Source: Ornithinibacillus salinisoli (GTDB lineage: Bacteria > Bacillota > Bacilli > Bacillales > Amphibacillaceae). From it: a stretch of 64,000 nt of DNA. Shown one piece after another: positions 42,146 to 50,543 of this stretch. How positions within the stretch are numbered: the first letter of the stretch is position 1; every line of letters begins with the position of its first letter. The stretch is from NCBI RefSeq assembly GCF_042682545.1, contig NZ_JBHUHQ010000017.1. The stretch is one strand, 5' to 3'. Both the position numbers and the translations under genes were made by a program. The notes below the pieces were generated by a model. The model was not told the DNA's origin. It saw nothing but the letters and a program-made list of their open reading frames with translations, and made no database searches.

Positions 42146-42976
42146 TTGTCCACTGTATTAAAAACGAACGACCATTTACGTGCTGACTGTGAAAACTGTT
42201 TTGGTTTATGCTGTGTTGCATTGCCATACGCTAAATCTACTGACTTTGCTTTTCATAAAGATGGTGGAACTCCGTGTAGAAACTTGCAATCAGATTATCG
42301 TTGTGGGATTTATAAGAACCTAAGGAATGAAGGATTTAAAGGCTGTACAGTATATGAATGTTTTGGAGCAGGTCAACACGTATCAAATGTGACTTACGAG
42401 GGAAAGAGTTGGCGAAACAACCCAGAAACAGCTAAGGAAATGTTCGACGTATTTCCTATCATGCAACAACTTCATGAAATGCTTTATTATGTGAATGAAG
42501 CACTCGGTTTAGAACAAGCTCGACCGATACATAATGATTTGAAGCAAGTATTTGAGGAAACAGAACTTCTAACGAAATTAAGTCCCAAATCTATTTTGGA
42601 ACTGGATGTGCCTAGCCATAGAGCGATTGTTAATGAGCTACTATTACGAACCAGTGAATACGTTAGAATGGAAGTAAAGAATGATCAAAATCAACTAAAT
42701 CAGAGCGAAATAAAGGACCTTATCGGTAAGGATGTAAGTGGTGTAAATCTTAGCGGTTTCAACTTCCGAGGAGCATTGTTAATAGCTGCGGACCTTCGAA
42801 GATCTGACTTAAGGATGGTTGATTTCATTGGTGCAGACTTGAGAGATGCTAACATAAGCGGAGCAAATTTAACAGGAAGTATATTTCTAACCCAAGCACA
42901 AGTGAATGCAGCTAAAGGGGATAAGAATACCGAACTACCACCACATTTAAGTATTCCCAAACATTGGTTGGAATAG
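42146..42976 (+). CDS. Cys-cluster protein with C-terminal pentapeptide repeats
   Basis: 276 residues from the TTG at 42146, which has AAGGAGGTGA 6 bases upstream. The N-terminal part carries CENCFGLCC near residue 14, then further Cys at TPCRNL, YRCGIY and GCTVYECFG: a pattern like YkgJ-type metal or Fe-S cluster proteins. The middle is helical. Residues about 195-245 are pentapeptide repeats (A/S-N/D-L-x-x type: LSGFNF, AADLRRSDL, GADLRDANISGANL), which fold into a right-handed beta helix. The combination of a Cys cluster and a pentapeptide helix is unusual. Function unknown. Confidence 0.75.
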   Translation: MSTVLKTNDHLRADCENCFGLCCVALPYAKSTDFAFHKDGGTPCRNLQSDYRCGIYKNLRNEGFKGCTVYECFGAGQHVSNVTYEGKSWRNNPETAKEMFDVFPIMQQLHEMLYYVNEALGLEQARPIHNDLKQVFEETELLTKLSPKSILELDVPSHRAIVNELLLRTSEYVRMEVKNDQNQLNQSEIKDLIGKDVSGVNLSGFNFRGALLIAADLRRSDLRMVDFIGADLRDANISGANLTGSIFLTQAQVNAAKGDKNTELPPHLSIPKHWLE

Positions 42977-43056
42977 GGAATAAGGAGCATGGAATTACAT
43001 ACTCCTTATTCGCTATTCCTATATTGTCCTTTGAAGGAGTCCTGATAATGAAAAAT

Positions 43057-44064
43057 CTATTTTACAGCTTTTTCTAATTTAGAAATCATTTTTATTGCTT
43101 TCCCAGTTCCAATAGCCACAGACTCTAATGGATTTGGAGCTAAATGTACGGGAACAACTAATTCATTAGACAACCATTCTTTCATTCCTTTTAGTAAGGA
43201 GCCACCACCAGTAATAACAATTCCGTGGTCAACGATATCGCCACTTAATTCCGGTGGACAGTTTTCAAGCGTATTACGAATAGCTTGTAAAATTTGTTCT
43301 AACGATTCTTTAATTGCTTCATAGATTTCTTTTGATGTGATCGAAATAGTTTTAGGTAAACCAGTAACCATATCACGCCCACGTACATCCATTACTTCTT
43401 CTTTATGATTAGGATGCGCATACCCTAATTCCATCTTGATATTTTCCGCCGTACGCTCACCAATTAGGATATTGTATTTTTTACGAATATATTGGATAAT
43501 TTCCTCGTCCATCTTGTCTCCGCCAACGCGAACAGAGCTTGAGGATACGACACCACCCAATGAAATAATACCAATTTCTGCCGTACCTCCACCAATATCT
43601 ACAATAACATTGGCGATTGGTTCATCTACAGGCAAATCAGCGCCGATTGCAGCTGCAACAGGTTCTTCTATCAAGTGGACATTTTTAGCTCCATAGCTAG
43701 TGATAGCATTATGGATTGCTCTACGCTCTACAGTTGTACTTCCAGTTGGTGTACAAACAACAACCGTAGGCTTACGCATCGACATACCCATTTTTTTACT
43801 CAGTCTTCTTAAGAATGCTTTTAGCATTTGCGCAGTAACGTCATAGTCAGCAATAACACCATCTTTTAGCGGTCGAATTGGCACAATATTACGTGGTGTT
43901 TTACCTACCATTTCTTTTGCTTCCGTACCTACTGCTACTACTTGTTTTGTATGAATATCTATTGCTACAACTGCTGGCTCATTTAGTACGATTCCTTTAT
44001 TTTTAGCATATATTAGTATATTTGCAGTACCTAGATCAATACCTATTTCTGCATTAGAAAACAT
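43057..44064 (-). CDS. mreBH: Actin-like cell-shape protein MreBH
   Basis: 335 residues, exactly the length of B. subtilis MreBH. Actin-fold motifs: phosphate 1 IGIDLGTANILIY, IEEPVAAAIGADLP, phosphate 2 VIVDIGGGTAEIGIISLGG, and adenosine motif GIVITGGGSLLKGM. NILIYAKNKGIVLNEP and GERTAEN also match MreBH better than MreB or Mbl. It polymerises on the inner membrane face and guides side-wall synthesis; in B. subtilis it directs the hydrolase LytE. The ATG at 44064 follows TTGGAGGAA at normal spacing; a longer TTG start overlaps that site. Single gene, not in the mreBCD context. Confidence 0.9.
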   Translation of the reverse strand: MFSNAEIGIDLGTANILIYAKNKGIVLNEPAVVAIDIHTKQVVAVGTEAKEMVGKTPRNIVPIRPLKDGVIADYDVTAQMLKAFLRRLSKKMGMSMRKPTVVVCTPTGSTTVERRAIHNAITSYGAKNVHLIEEPVAAAIGADLPVDEPIANVIVDIGGGTAEIGIISLGGVVSSSSVRVGGDKMDEEIIQYIRKKYNILIGERTAENIKMELGYAHPNHKEEVMDVRGRDMVTGLPKTISITSKEIYEAIKESLEQILQAIRNTLENCPPELSGDIVDHGIVITGGGSLLKGMKEWLSNELVVPVHLAPNPLESVAIGTGKAIKMISKLEKAVK

Positions 44065-44373
44065 AATTAGTTCCTCCAATGATGACTATTTTCAATATAT
44101 TCTTCTATCTTTGCCTATCAATTCTGGGGGTAGATAACTTGATTTAACAAACTTGTTACTAACAATCTTTCCCAGAAACAGTTTATAAAAAACATCTACT
44201 ATCTAAAATAGAGCAAATCCTTGTCAAAGACAAGTAACATTTCAATTACAAAATGGTGAAATTTGTAACATAATGTACCTTTTCGTTCTTATCCACTCAT
44301 TGACCACTATTTGGGATTGTAATCTATTCCATAAAATTTACTATAACCGATAGATGGGAAAATATAAAACTAT

Positions 44374-44401
44374 TTGAACATCGTTTTTAAATAGGTATAA
44401 T
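44374..44401 (+). promoter_or_regulatory. Probable sigma-A promoter for plsC
   Basis: TTGAAC, 16 bases, perfect TATAAT. The message would start close to the ribosome site at 44415. The rest of the gap 44065-44373 between mreBH and plsC shows no gene, only AT-rich sequence expected to hold both promoters. Confidence 0.55.
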
Positions 44402-44427
44402 AAATGTTGGAAAATGGGGGGAGCAAC

Positions 44428-45180
44428 ATGTTTTTTACAATACGAATTTATATATATGCTGGAATACTTGTGGTTGGCAGTATTTTTAACTTGCAAAAAG
44501 CAAAAAAACGATTTCATCAATCCAATAATCAAGTGGTTATGGAGGAAATATTTACTACACCACAGCGTGTATCTCAAAAGGTAATTCAACGAACAGGTAC
44601 AACGGTCCAAGTAAACGGGAGAGAAAAATTATTGGATGAACCGGTCTTATATGTAGCTAATCATCAAGGTTTGTTTGATATTTTAGCTTTCCTCGGCTAT
44701 TTAGGTAGACCGATAGGCTTTATTGCTAAAAAGGAAATAAAAAAACTTCCAATTATCCGTTCATGGATGGAGCTATTATATTGTGTCTTTATTGATCGTA
44801 AAGATCGTAGACAGTCTATGAAAGCCATTCAACAAGGTATTGAAAACTTAAAGGCAGGTCATTCACTTGTTATTTTTCCTGAAGGAACGAGAAGTAGAGG
44901 AAGTAAAATAGGCGAATTTAAATCTGGAAGTTTACGGCTTGCAATGAAAGCAAACGTACCGATTGTACCAGTAGCTATTGATGGAACCTATCACATGCTG
45001 GAGGAAAAAGGTCGTGTTCAAGCGTCCGATATTACGATGATAATAAGTGATCCAATCTATCCGATTGATTATCAGAGTTTGAAAAATGCAGAGTTGGCAC
45101 AGCGTATTCAACATACGGTAGAGCAATTACTAGATGGATGTAATAATAAGGAATTAAAAAAAGCTGATATAACCAAATAG
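44428..45180 (+). CDS. plsC: 1-acyl-sn-glycerol-3-phosphate acyltransferase
   Basis: 250 residues. An N-terminal hydrophobic helix (about 2-20) is followed by the glycerolipid acyltransferase domain: NHQGLFD (HX4D catalytic pair), IAKKEIKKLPIIR, VIFPEGTRSRG and VPIVPVAIDGTY. It acylates position 2 of lysophosphatidic acid to make phosphatidic acid at the membrane. The ATG at 44428 is chosen because GGGGGGAG lies 5-6 bases upstream; an ATG at 44404 precedes that site. Single gene with promoter and terminator visible. Confidence 0.9.
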   Translation: MFFTIRIYIYAGILVVGSIFNLQKAKKRFHQSNNQVVMEEIFTTPQRVSQKVIQRTGTTVQVNGREKLLDEPVLYVANHQGLFDILAFLGYLGRPIGFIAKKEIKKLPIIRSWMELLYCVFIDRKDRRQSMKAIQQGIENLKAGHSLVIFPEGTRSRGSKIGEFKSGSLRLAMKANVPIVPVAIDGTYHMLEEKGRVQASDITMIISDPIYPIDYQSLKNAELAQRIQHTVEQLLDGCNNKELKKADITK

Positions 45181-45228
45181 AAGCTACGGTCTCTACATAT
45201 AATTAATAGAGACTGTAGCTTTTCATTT
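45181..45228 (+). terminator. Intrinsic terminator
   Basis: AAGCTACGGTCTCTA pairs with TAGAGACTGTAGCTT (45181-45221), then TTTCATTTTT. Confidence 0.85.
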
Positions 45229-45295
45229 TTGGTGATTTTCCTGTAGATGGATATGCTACTTTATAGGAGTAATAAACAATGATGGAGTGATAAAA

Positions 45296-46291
45296 TTGGT
45301 ACAGGGAACAGCGAATTGGAATACCGAATTAAATCAAGAATGGCTACAAGGTTATGTAGAAGATTGGGTTTCATTTTATCGCAAACATACAAAAGAAGGG
45401 GAAGTTGCATCTTATATTCCATTATTAAAAAAGGCAAATCCTGACCACCTTGGTATTTCAATTTATGGTTCGAATGGAATGATTCTTCGTGCGGGTGATA
45501 CGGATGTTTCGTTTACCATCCAAAGTATTTCCAAGGTTATTAGTTTTATCGTAGCTTGTATGGAACGTGGTGTTGCATATATGCTTGATAAAGTAGACGT
45601 TGAACCTACTGGAGAAGCATTTAACTCCATTATGCATTTAGAGATGAGGAAGGTTGAGAAGCCCTTTAATCCGTTCGTTAATGCCGGTGCCATAAGTGTA
45701 ACATCGATGCTTCCTGGAAAAACATCGGATGAAAAAATGGAGCAAATGCTTCAGTTATTAGAAAAAATACTTGATCATCGTCCACAAATAAATGTTGATG
45801 TTTACGAATCAGAAAGAGACTCTTCAATGAGAAATCGTGCTATTGGGTATTATTTATTAGAAACAGGCTTCTTGGAATCTGATTTAAATATTACATTGGA
45901 GACTTATTTTAAACAATGTTCCATTGAAGTAACGGTAGATGACTTAGCAAGAATTGGACTAATTCTTGCAAACGACGGTGAAGACCCGAAGAACCAGCAA
46001 GAAATTATTCCACGACGAGTTGCTCGTATTGCGAAAGCATTAATGTTAACATGTGGTATGTACGATGCTTCAGGAAAATTTGCCACGTATGTCGGTGTTC
46101 CAGCAAAAAGCGGCGTGTCGGGTGGTATCATTGCTGTTGCACCCCCACGTGTACGTGAAGAAGATCTACCTTTCATTGGCGGTTGTGGGATTGGTGTATT
46201 TGGACCTGCTTTAGATGATAGAGGAAATAGTATTGCTGGCATTCGATTATTAAGGCATATAGCTTCACAGTGGGATTTAAGTATCTTTTAA
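45296..46291 (+). CDS. glsA: Glutaminase
   Basis: 331 residues of the serine-dependent beta-lactamase-fold glutaminase family. Motifs: SIYGSNGMILRAGD, FTIQSISKVISF (catalytic SxxK), NPFVNAGAI, YLLETGFLE and the C-terminal GVSGGIIAV. It hydrolyses glutamine to glutamate and ammonia. The TTG at 45296 lies 8 bases after GGAG; the GTG at 45287 overlaps that site. B. subtilis has two paralogues (YbgJ and YlaM), and I cannot tell which is orthologous. It is followed by the SRAP gene after 25 bases. Confidence 0.9.
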   Translation: MVQGTANWNTELNQEWLQGYVEDWVSFYRKHTKEGEVASYIPLLKKANPDHLGISIYGSNGMILRAGDTDVSFTIQSISKVISFIVACMERGVAYMLDKVDVEPTGEAFNSIMHLEMRKVEKPFNPFVNAGAISVTSMLPGKTSDEKMEQMLQLLEKILDHRPQINVDVYESERDSSMRNRAIGYYLLETGFLESDLNITLETYFKQCSIEVTVDDLARIGLILANDGEDPKNQQEIIPRRVARIAKALMLTCGMYDASGKFATYVGVPAKSGVSGGIIAVAPPRVREEDLPFIGGCGIGVFGPALDDRGNSIAGIRLLRHIASQWDLSIF

Positions 46292-46316
46292 TAGAAATAT
46301 TTGGAGGGCTGATTCT

Positions 46317-46982
46317 ATGTGTGGAAGGTATACATTACTTGCAGATGAATTGGAAATACTGCAAGCATTTGAAATTGACCATCCGATTGATGGTTATTAC
46401 CCAAGTTATAATATTGCACCAGGACAAAATGTTTTAGCAATCATTCATGACGGCAAGGAAAAGCGAGCAGGCTATTTACGCTGGGGACTTGTCCCATCAT
46501 GGGCAAATGATGAGAAAATAGGGTATAAAATGATTAATGCAAGAAGTGAAACAGCGCATGAAAAGCCTAGCTTTAAAAGATTGATGTCCAGAAAGCGTTG
46601 CTTAATTATCGCGGATAGCTTCTATGAATGGAAACGTGAAGGAAAAGAAAAACAACCAAAACGAATTCAATTAACCGATCGAAAGTTATTTGCTTTTGCA
46701 GGCCTATGGGATAAATGGAGTAATGGGGATAACGACCTTTTCACATGTACCGTCCTTACAAAAGAGGCTAATCCATTTATGCAAGAAATACATCATCGCA
46801 TGCCAATTATTTTACCGAAATCAAAAGAAGATAACTGGATTATCCCTAATAAATGGGACGCGCTTGAAGCACATCAATTTTTACAAACAGTGGATGAAGA
46901 GGAACTATCTGCTTACAATGTAGCACCATATGTGAATGCAGCGAAAAATAATGATGAAACCTGTATTGCGCCATTAGCATAA
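46317..46982 (+). CDS. SRAP/HMCES-family abasic-site shielding protein (YedK type)
   Basis: 221 residues starting MCGRYTL, where Cys2 is the residue that forms a thiazolidine link with abasic sites in single-stranded DNA after Met removal. Other conserved elements: YNIAPGQNVLAI, WGLVPSWA, INARSETA, RCLIIADSFYEW and HHRMPIIL (conserved His). It protects abasic sites at replication forks and is part of the SOS neighbourhood in many bacteria, though no LexA box was evident here. GGAGGG lies before the ATG. Likely co-transcribed with glsA. Confidence 0.9.
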   Translation: MCGRYTLLADELEILQAFEIDHPIDGYYPSYNIAPGQNVLAIIHDGKEKRAGYLRWGLVPSWANDEKIGYKMINARSETAHEKPSFKRLMSRKRCLIIADSFYEWKREGKEKQPKRIQLTDRKLFAFAGLWDKWSNGDNDLFTCTVLTKEANPFMQEIHHRMPIILPKSKEDNWIIPNKWDALEAHQFLQTVDEEELSAYNVAPYVNAAKNNDETCIAPLA

Positions 46983-46994
46983 TTACATATATAT

Positions 46995-47025
46995 AAAGCC
47001 TCTTTCCGTGTTGAAAGAGGCTTTT
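46995..47025. terminator. Terminator between convergent genes
   Basis: AAAGCCTCTTTC pairs with GAAAGAGGCTTT, then T residues. It probably works both ways. Confidence 0.8.
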
Positions 47026-47033
47026 CAGATTAT

Positions 47034-48491
47034 TTATTTGTTGTTCTTTAATATGTTAATAAACTTTTCGGCTTTTTGTTCTGGAGCTTTGGTAGCTAAA
47101 CTCACTCCGACAAATAGAATTGTTGAAATAAGTAATCCCCAAATTCCAGAAGCTAACCCAAGTGGTTTCGTACTAGTGAATTCTAATACAAGTACGACTA
47201 TTGCCCCTATTGTTACACTAGAGATTACTCCGGCAGCCGTTCCACGTTTCCAAAAGAACGTTCCAAAGAAAGCTGGTACTGAAACAATTAAACCAGACGA
47301 TGCAGCTACAGATAATACAGCAATTAAGTTTAACTGTAATTCTGCAAATCCATATGCTAGAACTGCGATTACTGGAATGACAATTTTACCAATTTTTAAT
47401 TGTTTGGCATCATTGGGACGGCTTTTCCTATTTCCATATACATCCCTAGCAAACATTGACGACAATGTCAGCATAATCGAATCAATCGTGGAAATTGCTG
47501 CTGCCATAATTCCAATCATGACTATTACCCCAAGTACAGGTGGTATTAAGTCAGACGATAACAATTGTGGTGTTGCTAAGTCAGCAGTTTCCAGGTTTGG
47601 AAACATTTGCAGTGCTGAAAATCCCCATAGTACAGATACAAACGTATAGATTAATCCAAAGACAAGGAACCCAATGAGCATTAGTCGTAGTCCTTTTAAG
47701 GAAGACGGCATAAACATTCGTTGACTAACTTGCGGATTTGATAAGCTAAAGAAAAACCAAGGCAATGTCAATCCAAGGAAGGTTAAGAAGCTAAAAAATC
47801 CATTTCCAGGTACTGATAGTGATTCGGGATGGCTTGTTTTTAGGTTATCAAAGAATTGACCAAAACCACCTAACCCATTAATTAGTAATAATACAACAAT
47901 AGTTGATGTAATAATCATAAAGACAGCTTGAAGTGCATCGGTCCATACGACAGACCGAATACCGGCTGCATAAGAAAAAAAGATAGCTAAAACAGTTGCA
48001 ATGATTACACCAGTTGTAAATGGAATAGCGTTATTAGTAATTCCTTGTAAGAGGTAACCAACTCCTGCTAGCTGTACAGCAGAGTATGGAATAAGAAATA
48101 AACAACTTACAAGTGCCATTGATGATGCCGCCGTCTTACTTTCAAATCGATCACCAACCATTTCCGAAGGTGTAACATAACCATATTTCTTTCCTGCTGT
48201 CCAAAATCGTGGACCAAATAACGCAATAAGAGAAACTCCCGCAAAATAAACAATTTCAAAGCCTAATGCACCAACGCCACCTTGGTATGTTAACCCCGCA
48301 AGACCAACCATCATAAAAGCACTATACGTGGTGGCACTATAACTAAGAGCGGAAAGTACACCGTTTAATTTTCGTCCACCTAGATAATAACCGGACATTC
48401 CAGTTCGGTCACCACGGCGTGATAATATGGCGATAAATGAAGCTATTACAATGTATATGATAATTCCCCAAACTACTAAACTCGTATTCAC
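47034..48491 (-). CDS. Sodium:solute symporter (SSS) family transporter
   Basis: 485 residues, about 13 membrane helices. Family signatures: SGYYLGGRKLNGVLSALSYS near the N-terminus, GYVTPSEMVGDRF, and AGIRSVVWTDALQAVFM (SSS motif). It imports a small organic solute with Na+; the PanF/YodF-like group is closest by eye. The GTG start at 48491 follows GGGGGAAA. A small membrane protein gene sits one base upstream, a common partner arrangement. The neighbouring divergent gene is niaR, and a palindrome lies in the promoter, so a vitamin-type solute such as niacin is a possible substrate; that is inference. Confidence 0.82.
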   Translation of the reverse strand: MNTSLVVWGIIIYIVIASFIAILSRRGDRTGMSGYYLGGRKLNGVLSALSYSATTYSAFMMVGLAGLTYQGGVGALGFEIVYFAGVSLIALFGPRFWTAGKKYGYVTPSEMVGDRFESKTAASSMALVSCLFLIPYSAVQLAGVGYLLQGITNNAIPFTTGVIIATVLAIFFSYAAGIRSVVWTDALQAVFMIITSTIVVLLLINGLGGFGQFFDNLKTSHPESLSVPGNGFFSFLTFLGLTLPWFFFSLSNPQVSQRMFMPSSLKGLRLMLIGFLVFGLIYTFVSVLWGFSALQMFPNLETADLATPQLLSSDLIPPVLGVIVMIGIMAAAISTIDSIMLTLSSMFARDVYGNRKSRPNDAKQLKIGKIVIPVIAVLAYGFAELQLNLIAVLSVAASSGLIVSVPAFFGTFFWKRGTAAGVISSVTIGAIVVLVLEFTSTKPLGLASGIWGLLISTILFVGVSLATKAPEQKAEKFINILKNNK

Positions 48492-48492
48492 G

Positions 48493-48681
48493 TTATTTCC
48501 CCCAATCCCTTGTTACCATAATGTTTGCAATAATAATGAGTACACCAATAATTCCCCATAAAAGAAAACTTCCGTACCAATCATTAACAGTTGAAAGAAC
48601 GGTGTAGGGAAGAATATAGGCTAGTAAAATTAGTAAGACAATAAGTGCACCCCACACTAGCTTTACCTTATTTTTTTTCAT
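48493..48681 (-). CDS. Small two-helix membrane protein, symporter partner
   Basis: 62 residues with two hydrophobic helices (about 8-28 and 37-55) and a charged C-terminus (TRDWGK). The ATG at 48681 is preceded by GAGGAGGGG at normal spacing; the longer frame to 48732 is not used. It is directly followed by the SSS gene. Small proteins of this size commonly accompany SSS carriers and may stabilise them. I cannot name the family. Confidence 0.7.
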   Translation of the reverse strand: MKKNKVKLVWGALIVLLILLAYILPYTVLSTVNDWYGSFLLWGIIGVLIIIANIMVTRDWGK

Positions 48682-48744
48682 GAAATCCCCTCCTCTTGTG
48701 AAATGATGAACATTATAACTAAAGGCATTCAATCAATAATTTAC

Positions 48745-48760
48745 ATGTGTCTTTACACAT
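48745..48760. promoter_or_regulatory. Palindromic operator candidate in the symporter promoter
   Basis: ATGTGT-CTTT-ACACAT, perfect 6-bp arms, about 64 bases before the small-protein start. A half-site-like TTTACAC follows at 48764. The divergent gene encodes NiaR, so it is a candidate NiaR site; I cannot confirm the consensus from memory. Confidence 0.4.
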
Positions 48761-48955
48761 AAGTTTACACAATAAATGATAAAATGCAATGCTTTTATCT
48801 AGAGTGTGTGGGATTTTTACCTTCATATACAGTCAAATTTTGAGCTAAGTAATGCGTTTTAGTGGAAATTTGATATAATTAACAATAAATAAAGAAATAA
48901 ATAGAGTAACTATCCTATAAATTAATCCTTAGGTGTAAAGGAGAGGAGGGCCGTT

Positions 48956-49495
48956 ATGCAAGAAGATGGAACAAAAATGCTAGGTGAAAATCGAAGGAAA
49001 TTAATTTTAGAATGGCTTCAAGAAAACGAGGAACCAATAACAGGTAAAGCACTTTCAGATCGCACGAATGTTAGTCGACAGGTGATTGTACAAGACATTT
49101 CCTTGTTAAAAGCAAAAGGGGAACCGATTATTGCAACATCTCGTGGGTATGTATACTTCAAGGACAATAACGAGTCTCCCCAAAAATCTAGAATTATTGT
49201 CGTTTCCCATCGTTCAGAGGATACTGCCGATGAGTTGTATACGTTAGTTGATCTTGGTGTAAGCGTAAAAAATGTCATGGTTGAGCACCCAATCTATGGT
49301 GATCTTACAGGATCATTAATGTTAAAAAATCGGAGAGATGTGGATGCCTTTCTTCACGAGATGGAAAAAACAAAGGCCTCCTTACTATCGAAGCTTACAG
49401 AAGGGGTTCACTTACATACGATTGAAGCAGATACAGAGCAGCAATTGGACGAGGCGTGTGAAGCGTTACGAACAAAAGGATATTTATTGGAGTAA
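48956..49495 (+). CDS. niaR: Niacin-responsive repressor NiaR (YrxA/NadR family)
   Basis: 179 residues. An N-terminal HTH_11 domain (RRKLILEWLQENEEPITGKA and SRQVIVQDISLLKAKG) is followed by the 3H domain, whose three His are seen in MVEHPIYG, DAFLHEME and GVHLHTIEAD. In Firmicutes this protein represses NAD synthesis and niacin transport genes when niacin is present. No nadBCA genes are adjacent here; the only divergent neighbour is the SSS symporter unit. GGAGAGGAGGG lies before the ATG at 48956. Confidence 0.9.
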   Translation: MQEDGTKMLGENRRKLILEWLQENEEPITGKALSDRTNVSRQVIVQDISLLKAKGEPIIATSRGYVYFKDNNESPQKSRIIVVSHRSEDTADELYTLVDLGVSVKNVMVEHPIYGDLTGSLMLKNRRDVDAFLHEMEKTKASLLSKLTEGVHLHTIEADTEQQLDEACEALRTKGYLLE

Positions 49496-49609
49496 AGGTT
49501 GACTAAGGGAAACTAGAAAAGATTTTGAAAAGTATTCCCGTTTACTGAGATGAGATGCAAAAGGAATTACATTAGAAAATTTTCACCTATAATTCATAAT
49601 CTTTAAGGC

Positions 49610-49716
49610 AAAGGTGTTTTAGTCAAAGAAAAATCCATACTATGATTTAAAATTCTGTAATGAGAATTCGAATTAGTTAGGATTTTTCTTTTATAGTTTT
49701 TTCGTAATCTTTACAT
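49610..49716. repeat. Palindromic repeat, copy 2 of 2
   Basis: Matches 23095-23199 along its whole length: GGTGTTTTAGTCAAAG, AAAATTCT, GAGAATTCGAATTAGTT and the TTTTTCGTAATCTTTAC end. It again lies in a gap between convergent genes and may serve as a terminator. Confidence 0.7.
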
Positions 49717-49764
49717 TCACTGAGATAAACCCGTTAAATAATTCCTTGTTCTTTGTTAACTTAT

Positions 49765-50541
49765 TCAAGTTAACTCTATCGTTCCATAATGAAACAGCGA
49801 TGTTTTTCGCTTCAGTTGCATAAAACCATGTTGTGTGAATCTTTTACTTTTCCAATGGTCTTTAAGTACAACACGTTTTTTAGCTACCCGTTTTGCTTCG
49901 CTAATAACTTCTGCGCTAATGTCTGTAAAAAGTGCCTGGCCACGAATCGAATTTATTCCACTTGAAGTGTCAATGCTTGCTTGAAACATTGGGTCAAAAT
50001 ATACAACATCTACAGAATCAGAAGCTGCTTGTTGTAAAAATGAATAATGATCCTGATGTACGACTTGAACCTTCCTCATCGCTTGATCAATATTTTTGTT
50101 CCCACTAGTAAATGATGCAAGTCCATCTTTTGCTAAAAGATATAATAGAAGATTTCCTTCAATGCCTATAACTAAGCCACTATTCCCAACGGCAATGCTC
50201 GCGATAATACTATCGGATGCTAAGCCTAATGTACAGTCTAAAAACGACATCCCTTCCTTTAGTTTTATAGCTTGAATCAGCGGATCTACTTCTCCTTTAA
50301 GCATTCGTTTCGCCCTGACCATTGCTAAATTAGGATGGAAAAATATATTTGTCTCCTTCTTTATGGGAGCGATAATTAATCCATCTTTCCCTACTACGAC
50401 AATGTCATCCTTATACCGTTCCTTTAAAGCCTCAATTGAAAATCCGTTTCTTTCAATGTATGGCAAATCAAAAGAATTTGCTAGTTTATTTGCTCTTGAT
50501 ACTAATTCACTTTGTGACCGTCTTGCTGTTGTAATGATCAT
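49765..50541 (-). CDS. ypiP: Class I SAM-dependent methyltransferase-like protein (YpiP/RsmJ-like)
   Basis: 258 residues. A non-standard N-terminal part (TTARRSQSELVSRANKLA, which recurs in the YpiP group) precedes a Rossmann methyltransferase core: FLDCTLGLASDSIIA (SAM motif I), VIGIEGN (motif II), VDVVYFDPMF (DPMF-type motif IV). The DPMF motif is shared with RsmJ, which methylates 16S rRNA G1516; whether YpiP proteins do so is not established to my knowledge. It starts 2 bases after the peptidase gene and is translationally coupled to it. Confidence 0.8.
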   Translation of the reverse strand: MIITTARRSQSELVSRANKLANSFDLPYIERNGFSIEALKERYKDDIVVVGKDGLIIAPIKKETNIFFHPNLAMVRAKRMLKGEVDPLIQAIKLKEGMSFLDCTLGLASDSIIASIAVGNSGLVIGIEGNLLLYLLAKDGLASFTSGNKNIDQAMRKVQVVHQDHYSFLQQAASDSVDVVYFDPMFQASIDTSSGINSIRGQALFTDISAEVISEAKRVAKKRVVLKDHWKSKRFTQHGFMQLKRKTSLFHYGTIELT

Positions 50542-50543
50542 GT

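Noticed and set aside
47008..47649. 213-codon open frame on the plus strand
   Set aside because: Lies antisense to the sodium:solute symporter, whose protein motifs are clear; no ribosome site; composition is that of a shadow frame.
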